DNA of 25,188 bases, taken from assembly GCA_031376425.1 (NCBI GenBank), contig JANMDR010000137.1, positions 1-25,188 on the forward strand. Direction: 5' to 3'. Shown in pieces: positions 15,999 through 24,819 of this stretch (position 1 is the stretch's first letter; each line of letters starts with the position of its first letter). The stretch comes from JANMDR01 sp031376425. Its GTDB lineage: Bacteria; Pseudomonadota; Gammaproteobacteria; Burkholderiales; Usitatibacteraceae. The notes beneath the pieces were generated by a model that saw only the letters and a list, made by a program, of their open reading frames with translations, had not been told where the DNA came from and ran no database searches. The position numbers and the translations under genes were made by a program.

Positions 15999-16008
15999 CC
16001 AAGTCATA
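15987..16008 (+). repeat. 11-bp tandem duplication at the YHS gene stop
   Basis: GCCAAGTCATA occurs twice without a gap (15987-15997 and 15998-16008). The first copy contains the last sense codons and two bases of the TAG stop. This looks like a recent slippage event just past the coding end. Confidence 0.85.
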
Positions 16009-16041
16009 GCTCACAAGCCAACTTTATCGGTATTTCTGTAT

Positions 16042-17364
16042 ATGGAAAATAGCTTAGCAAAGCAGCATTTGGCACCCACTCATGCGCATGCCGATACTGA
16101 CACACCGGCGCTGCTCGCGCGCTTTCTTAGCACCCGCGCGCGCACTGAAACACTGGCTGCACCTGTATCTGAAGTGCTCGCAAATGCCCAAGCCATGCCC
16201 GATGCCAGCCCCTTAAAGTGGCATTTGGCGCATAGCAGTTGGTTCTTTGAAACCTTTATTCTAAGTAGTTTTGTGCGTGGCTACCAAGTGTTTAATGCCG
16301 AGTTTAAGGTACTGTTTAATTCTTACTATAACGCCGTAGGGGATAAGCACCCGCGTAATCTTCGCGGTGAAATTACCAAACCTGATTTAGCGATGGTGAT
16401 GCAATATCGCCATTACATCACCGCGTCTATTCGTGCTTTGCTGGAGCGCGCTGACACTACATTAACGGCGGAGGCGATAGCCCTGTTGTGGCTAGGCTGC
16501 AACCATGAAGAACAACATCAAGAACTTATTCTCACCGATTTAAAGTATCTCCTTGCGCAGCAGCCGTCACAACCAGCTTACCAGCCGCGCTGGCTGCCCG
16601 TTGCGGTAGAAATGCAATCGCCGCACTGGCATCGCTACGACGGTGGTTTGGTTGAAATGGGCCATCAAAGCAAACATTTTGCGTTTGATAATGAGCTACC
16701 GCGACACCGGGTTTTTTTAGAGACCTTTGAACTTGCCGCCTATCCGGTGAGCCATGGTGATTTCGCAGAATTTATAGCGGCTGGCGGCTATAGCCGCTCA
16801 GATTTATGGCTATCGCTTGGCTGGGATTGGGTAAATAGCAATCAAATTTCTGCGCCGCTTTATTGGCAAAACAATGGGACAGCCGACGTAGCTGATTGGC
16901 ACACCTTTACCCTGCACGGCGTTGTGCCTATTGAGGCAAATACGCCCGTGTGCCACATTAGCTATTTTGAAGCCGATGCTTTTGCACGCTGGAGCGGTGC
17001 GCGCTTGCCCACCGAAGCGGAGTGGGAACACGCCGCTGCGCAGGTGGAGGTGACCGGCAATTTTATAGAATCTGGCGCACTGCATCCATTAGCGCTGCAG
17101 AAAACATCAAATCACAGCCAGCCCCAGCAACTTTTTGGCGACGTATGGGAATGGACAGCCAGTGCCTACCTGCCCTACCCCAAGTTTAAAACCGCAGAAG
17201 GTGCAGTAGGCGAATATAACGGCAAATTTATGTGCAATCAATTGGTGCTGCACGGCGGCTCCTGCGCCACCCCCCAAGCCCACATTCGCGCCAGCTATCG
17301 CAACTTTTTTCCACCAGATGCGCGGTGGCAATTTAGCGGCTTGCGCTTGGCGCGGGATGTTTAG
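16042..17364 (+). CDS. EgtB-like non-heme iron sulfoxide synthase (DinB_2 + FGE-sulfatase)
   Basis: This 440-residue enzyme has the two-domain EgtB layout: a DinB_2 helical domain (about 25-165) and a formylglycine-generating-enzyme-like domain (about 190-438). Iron ligands are expected at His64 in KWHLAH and at His155 and His159 in NHEEQH, the EgtB three-His pattern. The C-terminal domain has the family segments CHISYFEADAFARWSG, RLPTEAEWEHAA and GGSCATP with YRNFFPPDARWQFSGLRLA. EgtB enzymes use oxygen to form a C-S bond between N-trimethyl-histidine and a cysteine-derived thiol on the way to ergothioneine; no methyltransferase domain (as in OvoA) is present. No EgtD is next to it, so the substrate may differ. 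ATG 16042 is chosen over 15973, which would overlap the YHS gene. It ends at a shared terminator. Confidence 0.93.
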   Translation: MENSLAKQHLAPTHAHADTDTPALLARFLSTRARTETLAAPVSEVLANAQAMPDASPLKWHLAHSSWFFETFILSSFVRGYQVFNAEFKVLFNSYYNAVGDKHPRNLRGEITKPDLAMVMQYRHYITASIRALLERADTTLTAEAIALLWLGCNHEEQHQELILTDLKYLLAQQPSQPAYQPRWLPVAVEMQSPHWHRYDGGLVEMGHQSKHFAFDNELPRHRVFLETFELAAYPVSHGDFAEFIAAGGYSRSDLWLSLGWDWVNSNQISAPLYWQNNGTADVADWHTFTLHGVVPIEANTPVCHISYFEADAFARWSGARLPTEAEWEHAAAQVEVTGNFIESGALHPLALQKTSNHSQPQQLFGDVWEWTASAYLPYPKFKTAEGAVGEYNGKFMCNQLVLHGGSCATPQAHIRASYRNFFPPDARWQFSGLRLARDV

Positions 17365-17463
17365 CGGCTAAGGGCATCACGGTATTTCCCGTCATAAAAT
17401 CAGTGTCTCCATGCGGAATAACAAAGCTTAGGACGGTGCTAACGAATTTGAGTCCTTGCTTAC

Positions 17464-17503
17464 CCAACAAAAAAAGCTCGCGAAAGCGAGCCTTTTTTGT
17501 TGG
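17464..17503. terminator. Bidirectional GNRA-loop terminator between convergent genes
   Basis: An 18-bp stem with one mismatch (17464-17481 with 17486-17503) closes on a GAAA tetraloop. The core GCTCGC/GCGAGC is flanked by A7 on one side and T6 on the other. It can stop transcription from the EgtB-like gene and from the large RCC1 gene. Confidence 0.95.
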
Positions 17504-17521
17504 CCTAAACAACGCCGATAG

Positions 17522-20500
17522 TTAAGGCGGGAACACGTATCCCGTTACGCCACTTTCATTACCAGGACTACCCTCTGGAATCCATCCTCTCGTACTTAAC
17601 ACGTTAAATTCATTTTGATCGGTCGTCCAAACGTGTAGCGGGGTGTTCGCTAGCACTAGGCGATATAGCGGAATAGTGCCGCTTACCCCCGGCTGCAGAA
17701 AGATATAACTATCGATACCATCGTCCGCAAAGAACGCAGTTTGTGCACGCAACACATTATATTCGTTTGCGTCAGTCGTCCAAAAGTGCTGGCCGATGGT
17801 TTTGATGAATAGCCGGTAATACGGCACCGCTGCTTGACCATTTAGCGTAATAGGTTGCTTAAATACTTTATGCGCAATGCCTTCTGGCACAAAATTTTCG
17901 GGTGCAATGCGCGGCAACACTTCGTATTCATTAAGGTCTGTCGTATACAAATGGCCTCGGCCGCTACGTACGTACAGGCGATAACGGTTCGCCAATTGCG
18001 CCGTACTTACGCTAATGCTCCGCGTAACCGCTGCTGCTGGGCTAAAAGCAACGCTACCAGCTTGATTGGCGATGATCGTGCATGCACCGCCCGCTAAGAA
18101 ACTCAATACCACCCCGTTAGCGCCCGTGGTGGTGCATATGGCTGGCGTGGCGCTGGCAAAGGTAACCGCATTGCCTGATGCACCACCGGTAGCTGTGAGG
18201 GTAAGCGGTGTAGCACCGATGAAGCTGGTAGCTGGTAGGGTGAAGGTGATGGTTTGCGCCGACTGCGCCGCACCCACGGTAATGCTCTGCGTCACCGTTG
18301 ATGCTGCGCTAAAAGCCACACTACCGGCTTGATTGGCATTCACAGTGCAAGTTCCTGCCGCCAAGAAACTCAACATCGCGCCATTCGTGCCGGTTGTGCT
18401 GCACACAGTAGGCGTGGTGCTGGCAAATATAACGGCATTGCCTGATGCTCCACCGGTGGCTGAGAGCGTAAGTGTTGTGGCACCGATCACGCCAGTGGCG
18501 GGTAAGTTGAAGGTAATAGTTTGTGCTGAAAGCACAACAGTTACGATAATGCTGCGCGGCACAGTGAGTGCCGCCAGATAGGTCGAGTTACCAGCTTGAT
18601 TGGCTTCGATACTACAGTTGCCCGTCGTCAAAAAGCTCAGTGTTGCCCCGTTACTACCGGTGGTGCTACACACCGTTGGCGTGGTGCTAGTAAAGGTGAC
18701 GGCATTGCCCGACGCGCCCCAGGTGGCTGTGAGCATCAGCGATGCGGCACCCGCCACGCCAGCCGTTACGGTGCTAAAGGTGATCGTTTGCGCGGCTAAA
18801 TTTAAGCCAAATCCGCTTACTGGTTGCGGGGTGGTTCTAAGCAAAATATTACCCAAGCCCAATTGCCCATTACCATTATTGCCCCAGCACTGCAGGGCAT
18901 TGCCGGTTACCAAAGCACAAGTGTGTCCTCCGCCCGCCGCAATACTGGTGGCGCCTGCGCCATTTAAAAGCGTAACCAGTTGCGGCGTATTAGCGTTGGT
19001 AATGGTGCCCAAACCAAGGTTCCCAGCACCGTTAGCGCCCCAACACTGCACCGTACCGTTTGACGCCGCAGCACAAGTATGCCGGTAGCCTGCCGCAATT
19101 TGGGTGATAGCCGTCAAACCATTCACCGTGGTGGGGTTGAGCGTGTTAACGCTTGTACCTAAACCCAACTGACTGTTGGTATTCCCCCCCCAACACTTTA
19201 CTGCACCTGTGCTCAGCCTGGCACAGCTGTGCTCCCCGCCGAGCGTTACGGCAACCACGTCGCTAAGCCCCGGCACTATTTGCGGCGTGTTGGCATTGGT
19301 GGTATTTCCCGTACCAAGTTGGCCACTAACATTAGCACCCCAGCATGCTACCGACCCCGCTGCTAACACCGCGCAGGCGTAAAAGTCGCCCGTGGCGATT
19401 TGCGTCACGCCGCTAAGCGTCGTGATGGTTTGCGGGGTGGTCGCACTAACATTAGAACCAATACCCAGTTGACCTTCCGCGTTACGTCCCCAGCATTTCA
19501 CGGTACCCGCAGTGTCCAGCGCGCAGCTGTGAGAATAGCCTGTTGCTATTTGGATGATATTGTTTAAGCTGGCAATTGCTTGTGGCGTGTTGAAACTGGT
19601 GGTGTTGCCCAAGCCCAGTTGCGCATTGTCATTACTGCCCCAGCATTTCACGGTGCCTGCTGTCTCAATGGCGCAAGTGTGGTATACACTCGATGCTAAC
19701 TGCGTCACGGCTGTTAAACCCAAAACTAGCTGCGGGGTACTAGCGTTAACGTTATTGCCTACCCCAAGCTGCCCGAAAGAATTAGCTCCCCAACATTTCA
19801 CAACCCCATTGGTTTCACGCACACAGTTGTGCGAATCACCAGTAACCACTTGCTGGCTGACGCCGTTGGAGCCGGGTACTACTTGCGGCGTTTTGGTGTC
19901 CGCTGTGATGTCGGTGCGTAGTCCTAACTGGCCTGACGCGTCGCCACCCCAGCATTTTAGCGACCCATTTTCTAGCAACGCGCAGGTGTGATTATTCCCC
20001 GCGACCACTTGCGTTAGGTCACGCAAACCTAGCACGGTTTGCGGCGTGCTGAACGACGGTTGGCTGCTACCGATGCCAAGTTGTCCATTCCGGTTATCAC
20101 CCCAACATTTGAGCGTACCAAGGCTTTCTCTCGCACAGGTGTGCGTCCCGCCTACCGCCATTTGCGCAATACCAGACAAGCCGGGAACAGTTTGTGGGGT
20201 GGTGCTACCCGTCAAGTTGCCCGCTCCCAGTTGGCCATTAGTTCCACTCCCCCAGCATTGCACCGTGCCGTCGATAAGTCGCACACAAGTATGAGAAAGA
20301 CCGTTGGCTAAATGGGCAACACCCGTTACACTAGGCACGGTTTGCGGCGTATTAAAATTGGTAGTGTTACCTAAACCCAGTTGGCCAGAGCTGTTTAGTC
20401 CCCAACACTTGAGTGTGTTTCCAGTTTGTCGCGCGCAAGTATGACTCCCACCCGCGGCCAGTAAGTTAACACCAGATACCCCCACTACAGGTTGCGGGGT

Positions 20501-22045
20501 GGTTGCGTTGGAATTGGTCCCGATGCCCAGTTGACCACTGGAATTTAGCCCCCAACAGCGCATGGTGCCATCTTGCAACGCGGCACAGGTGTGATTAGCA
20601 CCGGCTGTTAATTGACTAACGCCGCTTAAACCTGAAACAATTTGCGGGGTGGTAAAAGTGGTGGTGTTGCCTACGCCTAATTGCCCAGACGCGCCGTTAC
20701 CCCAACATAGTACCGCGCCACTCTGGATTGCGCAGGCGTGTCCAGAACCAACTGCAATTTGGCTAATCCCAGTGAGCCCGAGCACAGTTTGCGGGGTACC
20801 AGATGCAATACGGTTATTGAGCCCCAACTGACCAAATGTATTATCACCCCAGCATTTTACGGTGCCAGCAGATTCAAGTGCGCAGGAGTACCCGTTGCCG
20901 GTTGCGACTTGTACGACGTTGGTGGCGGGAAAGGTTACTTTACGTATTTTACTGCCGTAGAAGCTGGCGACATATAAATCACCAAGTGCATCGAAGGATA
21001 GGGCTATCGGGCCATATACGGTAGCAGTGGCAATTGCGCCGTCTACGTCGGTAGCAGGGCTACGTGAGTTTACCGCGCCCGCCGGCGTCCCGATCAAGGT
21101 GGTAATAATGCCATTAATGGCAATTTTACGGACACGACTGCTGCCGATTTCCCCAACATAGATATTGCCGAGGTTATCTTGCGCAAGGCCATAGCTTGTA
21201 TTTAGCGTCGCTGCAGTGGCGGGACCATTATCGCCGGTGCTGGTGCTAACGCCCGGCAAGCCAGCAATCGTGCTAATAGCACCGCCCGGTATAATTTTAC
21301 GCACACGCCCCCCCCCGACACCATCGGCTACTAGAATGCTGCCATCTCTTTGTATTACCAGCCCGAGTGGTCGGTTTAGCGTTGCAGTAGCTGCAGCGAC
21401 GCCGTCAGCGCTGTTGCCAGCAGTGTTTGCCACGCCCGCAATATTGCTGATCATTGGTGTGCTAGTGTTATCAATTTTACGAACAGTAAACGCACTATAA
21501 TCGGAAAAAAATAGATTACCCGACGCATCAAAGGCCATAGAAACAGGGAAATTTACCGTTGCGGCCGATGCCAATCCACCGTCACCCGTATTGGATAGTG
21601 TGCCATTGCCGGCCACAGTGGAAAGCACGCCGCTGGGGCTTACCTTTTGGATAGCACCCTGTGAACCAATGTAGACGTTTCCCAAAGCATCCTCTGCCAA
21701 TCCTCCAGGTCCATTCAAATTGGCACTAGTGGCCGCTGCGGCGCTTGCGGTAAAGCCTGAGGTGCCGGTTCCCGCAAAGGTGGTGATAATACCCGTGGTA
21801 TCTACTTTACGGACGCGATGACCATTCAGTTCCGCAATCAGCACGCTACCATCGCGGCGAGCGAGGATACTCCAAACGCCCTGAATCGTGGCGGCGGTGG
21901 CGACACCACCATCGCCCGTTGATGATGCAACGCCCGTACCGGCGACGGTGGAAACGGTTTGGGCAGTGGCCGGAGTGGAAAGTAAGAGTGTGGCGGCGGT
22001 ACAAAAGGTTGCGGCTAGATGGGTGAAAGCTTTGCAAGATTGCAT
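17522..22045 (-). CDS. Giant secreted mosaic protein: NHL + RCC1 + Ig-like + DUF5648 repeats
   Basis: This 1507-residue protein starts at ATG 22045, with AAGGAG six bases upstream, and has a signal peptide ending near STPATAQ (about residue 29). It is built of four repeat types. NHL beta-propeller blades (about 30-375) repeat VSTVAG, TGDGG, DASGNLFFSD and VRKI. Fourteen RCC1-like blades (about 376-1083) have the pattern GxxHTCAxxxxGTVKCWGxNxxGQLGxG. Three Ig-like 89-residue units (about 1084-1350) begin AQTITF and end in a TQSITV-like strand. Three DUF5648 repeats (about 1350-1507) carry YRLY/WTTDxNEYNVL. The whole is a rod or propeller chain fit for surface display and binding of sugars, proteins or other cells. 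No enzyme motif, LPXTG or type 9 signal was seen. It faces the EgtB-like gene across a bidirectional terminator. A longer reading from 22090 lacks support. Confidence 0.93.
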   Translation of the reverse strand: MQSCKAFTHLAATFCTAATLLLSTPATAQTVSTVAGTGVASSTGDGGVATAATIQGVWSILARRDGSVLIAELNGHRVRKVDTTGIITTFAGTGTSGFTASAAAATSANLNGPGGLAEDALGNVYIGSQGAIQKVSPSGVLSTVAGNGTLSNTGDGGLASAATVNFPVSMAFDASGNLFFSDYSAFTVRKIDNTSTPMISNIAGVANTAGNSADGVAAATATLNRPLGLVIQRDGSILVADGVGGGRVRKIIPGGAISTIAGLPGVSTSTGDNGPATAATLNTSYGLAQDNLGNIYVGEIGSSRVRKIAINGIITTLIGTPAGAVNSRSPATDVDGAIATATVYGPIALSFDALGDLYVASFYGSKIRKVTFPATNVVQVATGNGYSCALESAGTVKCWGDNTFGQLGLNNRIASGTPQTVLGLTGISQIAVGSGHACAIQSGAVLCWGNGASGQLGVGNTTTFTTPQIVSGLSGVSQLTAGANHTCAALQDGTMRCWGLNSSGQLGIGTNSNATTPQPVVGVSGVNLLAAGGSHTCARQTGNTLKCWGLNSSGQLGLGNTTNFNTPQTVPSVTGVAHLANGLSHTCVRLIDGTVQCWGSGTNGQLGAGNLTGSTTPQTVPGLSGIAQMAVGGTHTCARESLGTLKCWGDNRNGQLGIGSSQPSFSTPQTVLGLRDLTQVVAGNNHTCALLENGSLKCWGGDASGQLGLRTDITADTKTPQVVPGSNGVSQQVVTGDSHNCVRETNGVVKCWGANSFGQLGVGNNVNASTPQLVLGLTAVTQLASSVYHTCAIETAGTVKCWGSNDNAQLGLGNTTSFNTPQAIASLNNIIQIATGYSHSCALDTAGTVKCWGRNAEGQLGIGSNVSATTPQTITTLSGVTQIATGDFYACAVLAAGSVACWGANVSGQLGTGNTTNANTPQIVPGLSDVVAVTLGGEHSCARLSTGAVKCWGGNTNSQLGLGTSVNTLNPTTVNGLTAITQIAAGYRHTCAAASNGTVQCWGANGAGNLGLGTITNANTPQLVTLLNGAGATSIAAGGGHTCALVTGNALQCWGNNGNGQLGLGNILLRTTPQPVSGFGLNLAAQTITFSTVTAGVAGAASLMLTATWGASGNAVTFTSTTPTVCSTTGSNGATLSFLTTGNCSIEANQAGNSTYLAALTVPRSIIVTVVLSAQTITFNLPATGVIGATTLTLSATGGASGNAVIFASTTPTVCSTTGTNGAMLSFLAAGTCTVNANQAGSVAFSAASTVTQSITVGAAQSAQTITFTLPATSFIGATPLTLTATGGASGNAVTFASATPAICTTTGANGVVLSFLAGGACTIIANQAGSVAFSPAAAVTRSISVSTAQLANRYRLYVRSGRGHLYTTDLNEYEVLPRIAPENFVPEGIAHKVFKQPITLNGQAAVPYYRLFIKTIGQHFWTTDANEYNVLRAQTAFFADDGIDSYIFLQPGVSGTIPLYRLVLANTPLHVWTTDQNEFNVLSTRGWIPEGSPGNESGVTGYVFPP
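17996..18796 (-). repeat. Three exact 267-bp Ig-like coding units
   Basis: Units 18530-18796, 18263-18529 and 17996-18262 are each exactly 89 codons long and encode the same Ig-like domain with a Cys pair (PTVCSTTG and GNCSI/GTCTV/GACTI). The second and third are more alike than the first, so the array probably grew by duplication. Confidence 0.85.
18797..20920 (-). repeat. Array of 14 RCC1-like coding repeats
   Basis: Fourteen units of about 49-54 codons encode RCC1 blades. Each contains a Cys in the HTCA segment and a second in CWG, usually with nine residues between. At the DNA level neighbouring units share runs such as the TGGGG/CAGC coding for CWG and GGTTGGGC-type segments for GQLG, which makes the array prone to unequal recombination. 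Confidence 0.88.
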
Positions 22046-22284
22046 TTCAGACTCCTTGGGTGGTAGGACGTGCAGAAAAAGCTTGAGCAACTACTTCTAT
22101 ATAATATTCGCAGTCTAAGTGTAGCGTATTTTCAACTTTGTAGTGATTTTCCGCATAGTTAGAAATTGCGTTTAGCGAGTATTGACATCTAATTCACCAG
22201 TCGCACACAGACTGCGATACTGGAACTACCCTGCAACGAAACTACCCTCAGATCAAGAGCAGCTGCAAGGTAGCTTCACAATTT
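22046..22284. other. Spacer between the phn operon end and the RCC1 gene
   Basis: No gene was found. An imperfect inverted repeat, CTACCCTGCA (22226-22235) with TGCAAGGTAG (22264-22273), has one mismatch and a 28-base loop, lies just past phnE2 and lacks a T-tract. An AT-rich stretch near 22090-22130 could hold the RCC1 gene promoter, but no good -35/-10 pair was identified. Confidence 0.4.
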
Positions 22285-23130
22285 TCAAGACGCCATTTTA
22301 CGCCGCGCAAAAAAACTAACCGCATCCACCAGCGCTACCAGAATCAGCATCGCGATCAAGATAGAACTGGTCTCGCTCATTTGAAACAGGCTCATGTGAT
22401 AGCTCAACATTTGCCCTAATCCGCCCGCGCCTACTACTCCCAATACCGCGGCAGCGCGGATATTATTTTCCCAGCGGTATAAGGTATAGCTCAGCAATTG
22501 CGGTAATACTTGCGGCAAGGTCGCGTATAAAAATACCGTTACCCGCCCTACTCCGCGCACCCGCAGCGCTGCGGCGGAATCAGGGGGGGCGTTTTCAATG
22601 GCTTCGGCAAATAACCGGCCCAATACCCCTGCCGTGTGCAAGGCCAAAGCTAATGTTCCTGCAAGCGGGCCAAGACCAGCGCAAATGAGTAACATGGTTG
22701 CCCATACTAGTTCTGGAATACTGCGTAGCGCGTTTAAAATTAGCCTTGTTGCAAGACGCAAAGCCGAACGCACTTTTGCGGCATCGCCCGACTGCGTGCG
22801 GCTGGCAGGCAACGCCAGCACTAGCCCTAACGCTACCGCCAATAGGGTGCCCACAGCGGACATCGCCAACGTTTCTAGTGCGGCAAAAAATAGTTTATTT
22901 AAAAACTTAGGTCGAACATCGGGTGCAAATAACTCAGCGACAAATTTGCCCATTTTTGTGACAGCATCAGATGAAAAAAACTGCGCCCACTTTAAATCTA
23001 AAGTATAAAAGCTGGCTATTACTAACACCAATAAGCCCGCCACAAACCAACACGCCTTGCAACGCGCATCAAATAAAGGCGGCGGCAGGCGATAGGTTTC
23101 GTTCGCAGCTTGAACGGTGGCATGTTTCAT
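22285..23130 (-). CDS. phnE: Phosphonate-type ABC transporter permease, second copy
   Basis: This 281-residue inner-membrane permease has about six helices. The EAA loop region is visible as EAIENAPPDSAAALRVRGVG, followed by LPQVLPQLLSYTLYRWENNIR and VGAGGLGQML, all standard for PhnE. ATG 23130 overlaps the stop of the first permease as ATGA (23127-23130), so translation is coupled; a GTG reading from 23175 would overlap more and is less likely. With PhnE1 it probably forms a heterodimeric channel driven by PhnC. It is the last gene of the operon. Confidence 0.93.
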   Translation of the reverse strand: MKHATVQAANETYRLPPPLFDARCKACWFVAGLLVLVIASFYTLDLKWAQFFSSDAVTKMGKFVAELFAPDVRPKFLNKLFFAALETLAMSAVGTLLAVALGLVLALPASRTQSGDAAKVRSALRLATRLILNALRSIPELVWATMLLICAGLGPLAGTLALALHTAGVLGRLFAEAIENAPPDSAAALRVRGVGRVTVFLYATLPQVLPQLLSYTLYRWENNIRAAAVLGVVGAGGLGQMLSYHMSLFQMSETSSILIAMLILVALVDAVSFFARRKMAS

Positions 23131-23957
23131 CCCAGTGCCTTTCTGAGCAGTGCTGATACCCAATCCGCAAACCACACCAGCCCCATAAATACCAGCAGCA
23201 TTGTCGCTACTTCAGCGCCGTTAAACGCCTTCATCGAAGAATCAAGCATTTGCCCCAACCCGCCTGCCCCCACAAACCCGAGCACTGCGGAGCTACGAAT
23301 AGCGCATTCCCAGCGATAGACGGTGTAGCTTGTAAGTTCTGCCGCGTTTTGCGGAAGCAAGCCGTAAAATAAGGCTTGCAGCCTGCTTGAGCCATTGCGC
23401 AGGAGCGCGTTGGTGGTATGCGCTTCCCCACTTTCTAAAATTTCCGCGTACACTTTACCCAACATGCCACCATAAGTAAGGGCGATGGCAATCACGCCGG
23501 AAGTGGGGCCTAAGCCCACTACCCGCACAAAAATGAGCGCCCATATAAGCTCGGGTATGCTGCGCAAAATAATCATAATCCAGCGCAAAATTTGCCGAAC
23601 GATTCTCGGTAGCAAGCCCATGCGTCCGGCCAATGCAGATATTGAAAGTGCCTGTACCGATAACAACGCCAATGGCACGGCAAGCAACAATGCCAAGGTA
23701 ATACCCGCAGTTGCGATTGCCACGGTGCGCCATGTGGCGGCGGCTACTTCAATCAAAAAATCAGGTGTAGTTTTGGGTGGGAAAAAATCGCCTAGAAAAT
23801 TCATGGCTGGCTTAAAGTTGCCCGCTTCAAAAATCACCCAAGGTTTAAATTCGCTGTTAACCAGCATTGGCCATAGCACCAGACATGCAGCTACAAACCA
23901 GAAAACACGCGGCTTCCAAGCGGGGTCATGACGGGCGGTGAGTGTTGTCGCTAGCAC
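23127..23957 (-). CDS. phnE: Phosphonate-type ABC transporter permease, first copy
   Basis: This permease has about six membrane helices and the same family motifs: EILESGEAHTTNALLRNGSS near the EAA loop, QNAAELTSYTVYRWECAIR and VGAGGLGQMLDSSM. GTG 23957 is chosen as start because it lies 7 bp after the phnC stop and yields a 276-residue protein of normal length; a TTG at 24035 would overlap phnC by 71 bp and add an atypical Arg/Cys-rich leader. The choice is not certain, as neither has a good ribosome site. It is about 40% like its neighbour PhnE2 by eye, so the pair arose by an old duplication. Confidence 0.9.
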   Translation of the reverse strand: MLATTLTARHDPAWKPRVFWFVAACLVLWPMLVNSEFKPWVIFEAGNFKPAMNFLGDFFPPKTTPDFLIEVAAATWRTVAIATAGITLALLLAVPLALLSVQALSISALAGRMGLLPRIVRQILRWIMIILRSIPELIWALIFVRVVGLGPTSGVIAIALTYGGMLGKVYAEILESGEAHTTNALLRNGSSRLQALFYGLLPQNAAELTSYTVYRWECAIRSSAVLGFVGAGGLGQMLDSSMKAFNGAEVATMLLVFMGLVWFADWVSALLRKALG

Positions 23958-23964
23958 AGCAAGG

Positions 23965-24813
23965 TTATCGCAAATGCATGGCAGGCGGCACACACGATGC
24001 GGATTTAAACGGCTCCGGCTGGGCAAATTCCGCAAGCGGTGCGGCCTGCGTTAGTTCGTCTAAATGCTGCGCGTATAAATCATGTAGGCGCTGCGGCGTC
24101 ACATCTGCTGCTACCAAATCAAATACTACTTCGCCATCACGCATACCGACAATGCGCGGAAAATTCTTTAATGCCATTTCTACATGGTGCAAGGTACACA
24201 CCAAAGTGGCACCGCGCTCATGCGCAAAACCCGTTATGGTTTTAATCGCTTGCTCGGCTCTAGCCGGATCAAGGGCTGATAATGGCTCATCGACCAACAG
24301 CAATGATGCCTTGCTCGCCAAAATACGCGCCAGCCCCACCCGCTGCCGTTCGCCACCGGACAGGCGATCTACCCTATCAAATAATTTCTCGCTTAAATCA
24401 AAACGGGTTAACGCTGCATCAGCTAAAGCAATATTGCTGGGATAAAATAAACTTTTTATGCTTGCCCAAAAGCTTTGGTGCGGCAAGAGCCCTGCCAATA
24501 CTGCTGTTACCACACGCTGCCTTGGCGGCAAGGGCGGGACTTGAGGCGCTAAAAATAGTTGGCCTCGCAACGTTTTCAACTGCTTGGCAGTCAACCTCCA
24601 AGGATTTACATCGCCCAATTGCAAGCCACCTGCTGATGGTTGCAATGCGCATGCCAAAGTATGTAGCAAAGTAGTTTTGCCAGCACCAGACGGGCCAATA
24701 ATGGCAACTTGCTCACCATTGGCAATGTGCAATGATACATTTCGCATTGCAGGCGGAGCACTATGCGCCGCCTGCGGATGCCTTGCTGAGGCTTGATTTA
24801 GCTGCAGTTGCAC
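23965..24813 (-). CDS. phnC: Phosphonate-type ABC transporter ATP-binding protein
   Basis: PhnC powers import by ATP hydrolysis at the inner face of the membrane. The 282-residue protein has Walker A GPSGAGKT (40-47), Q-loop region LFLAPQ (86-91), signature LSGGERQR (151-158), Walker B LLLVDEP (171-177), D-loop SALDP (179-183) and H-loop His209 in TLHHVE. The C-terminal extension of about 50 residues, with LYAQHLDEL, is family-like and ends in a Pro/Ala-rich tail. The start is a GTG 6 bp after the phnD stop; Met23 is an alternative that would leave less of the first strand. Order and spacing make this a phnD-phnC-phnE1-phnE2 operon. Confidence 0.95.
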   Translation of the reverse strand: MQLQLNQASARHPQAAHSAPPAMRNVSLHIANGEQVAIIGPSGAGKTTLLHTLACALQPSAGGLQLGDVNPWRLTAKQLKTLRGQLFLAPQVPPLPPRQRVVTAVLAGLLPHQSFWASIKSLFYPSNIALADAALTRFDLSEKLFDRVDRLSGGERQRVGLARILASKASLLLVDEPLSALDPARAEQAIKTITGFAHERGATLVCTLHHVEMALKNFPRIVGMRDGEVVFDLVAADVTPQRLHDLYAQHLDELTQAAPLAEFAQPEPFKSASCVPPAMHLR

Positions 24814-24819
24814 TTATTT

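Noticed and set aside
18600..19088. Plus-strand open frames across the RCC1/Ig gene (up to 162 codons)
   Set aside because: They are periodic by-products of the repeat codons on the other strand; their proteins show Pro/Val/Leu repeats that mirror the repeat period.
18797..20920. Regular repeats considered as a CRISPR array
   Set aside because: The units are ~150 bp, diverged and encode in-frame RCC1 blades; there are no short identical repeats with unique spacers.
23958..24035. N-terminal extension of the first PhnE from a TTG at 24035
   Set aside because: It overlaps phnC by 71 bp and adds an Arg/Cys-rich leader unlike PhnE; GTG 23957 gives a normal length.
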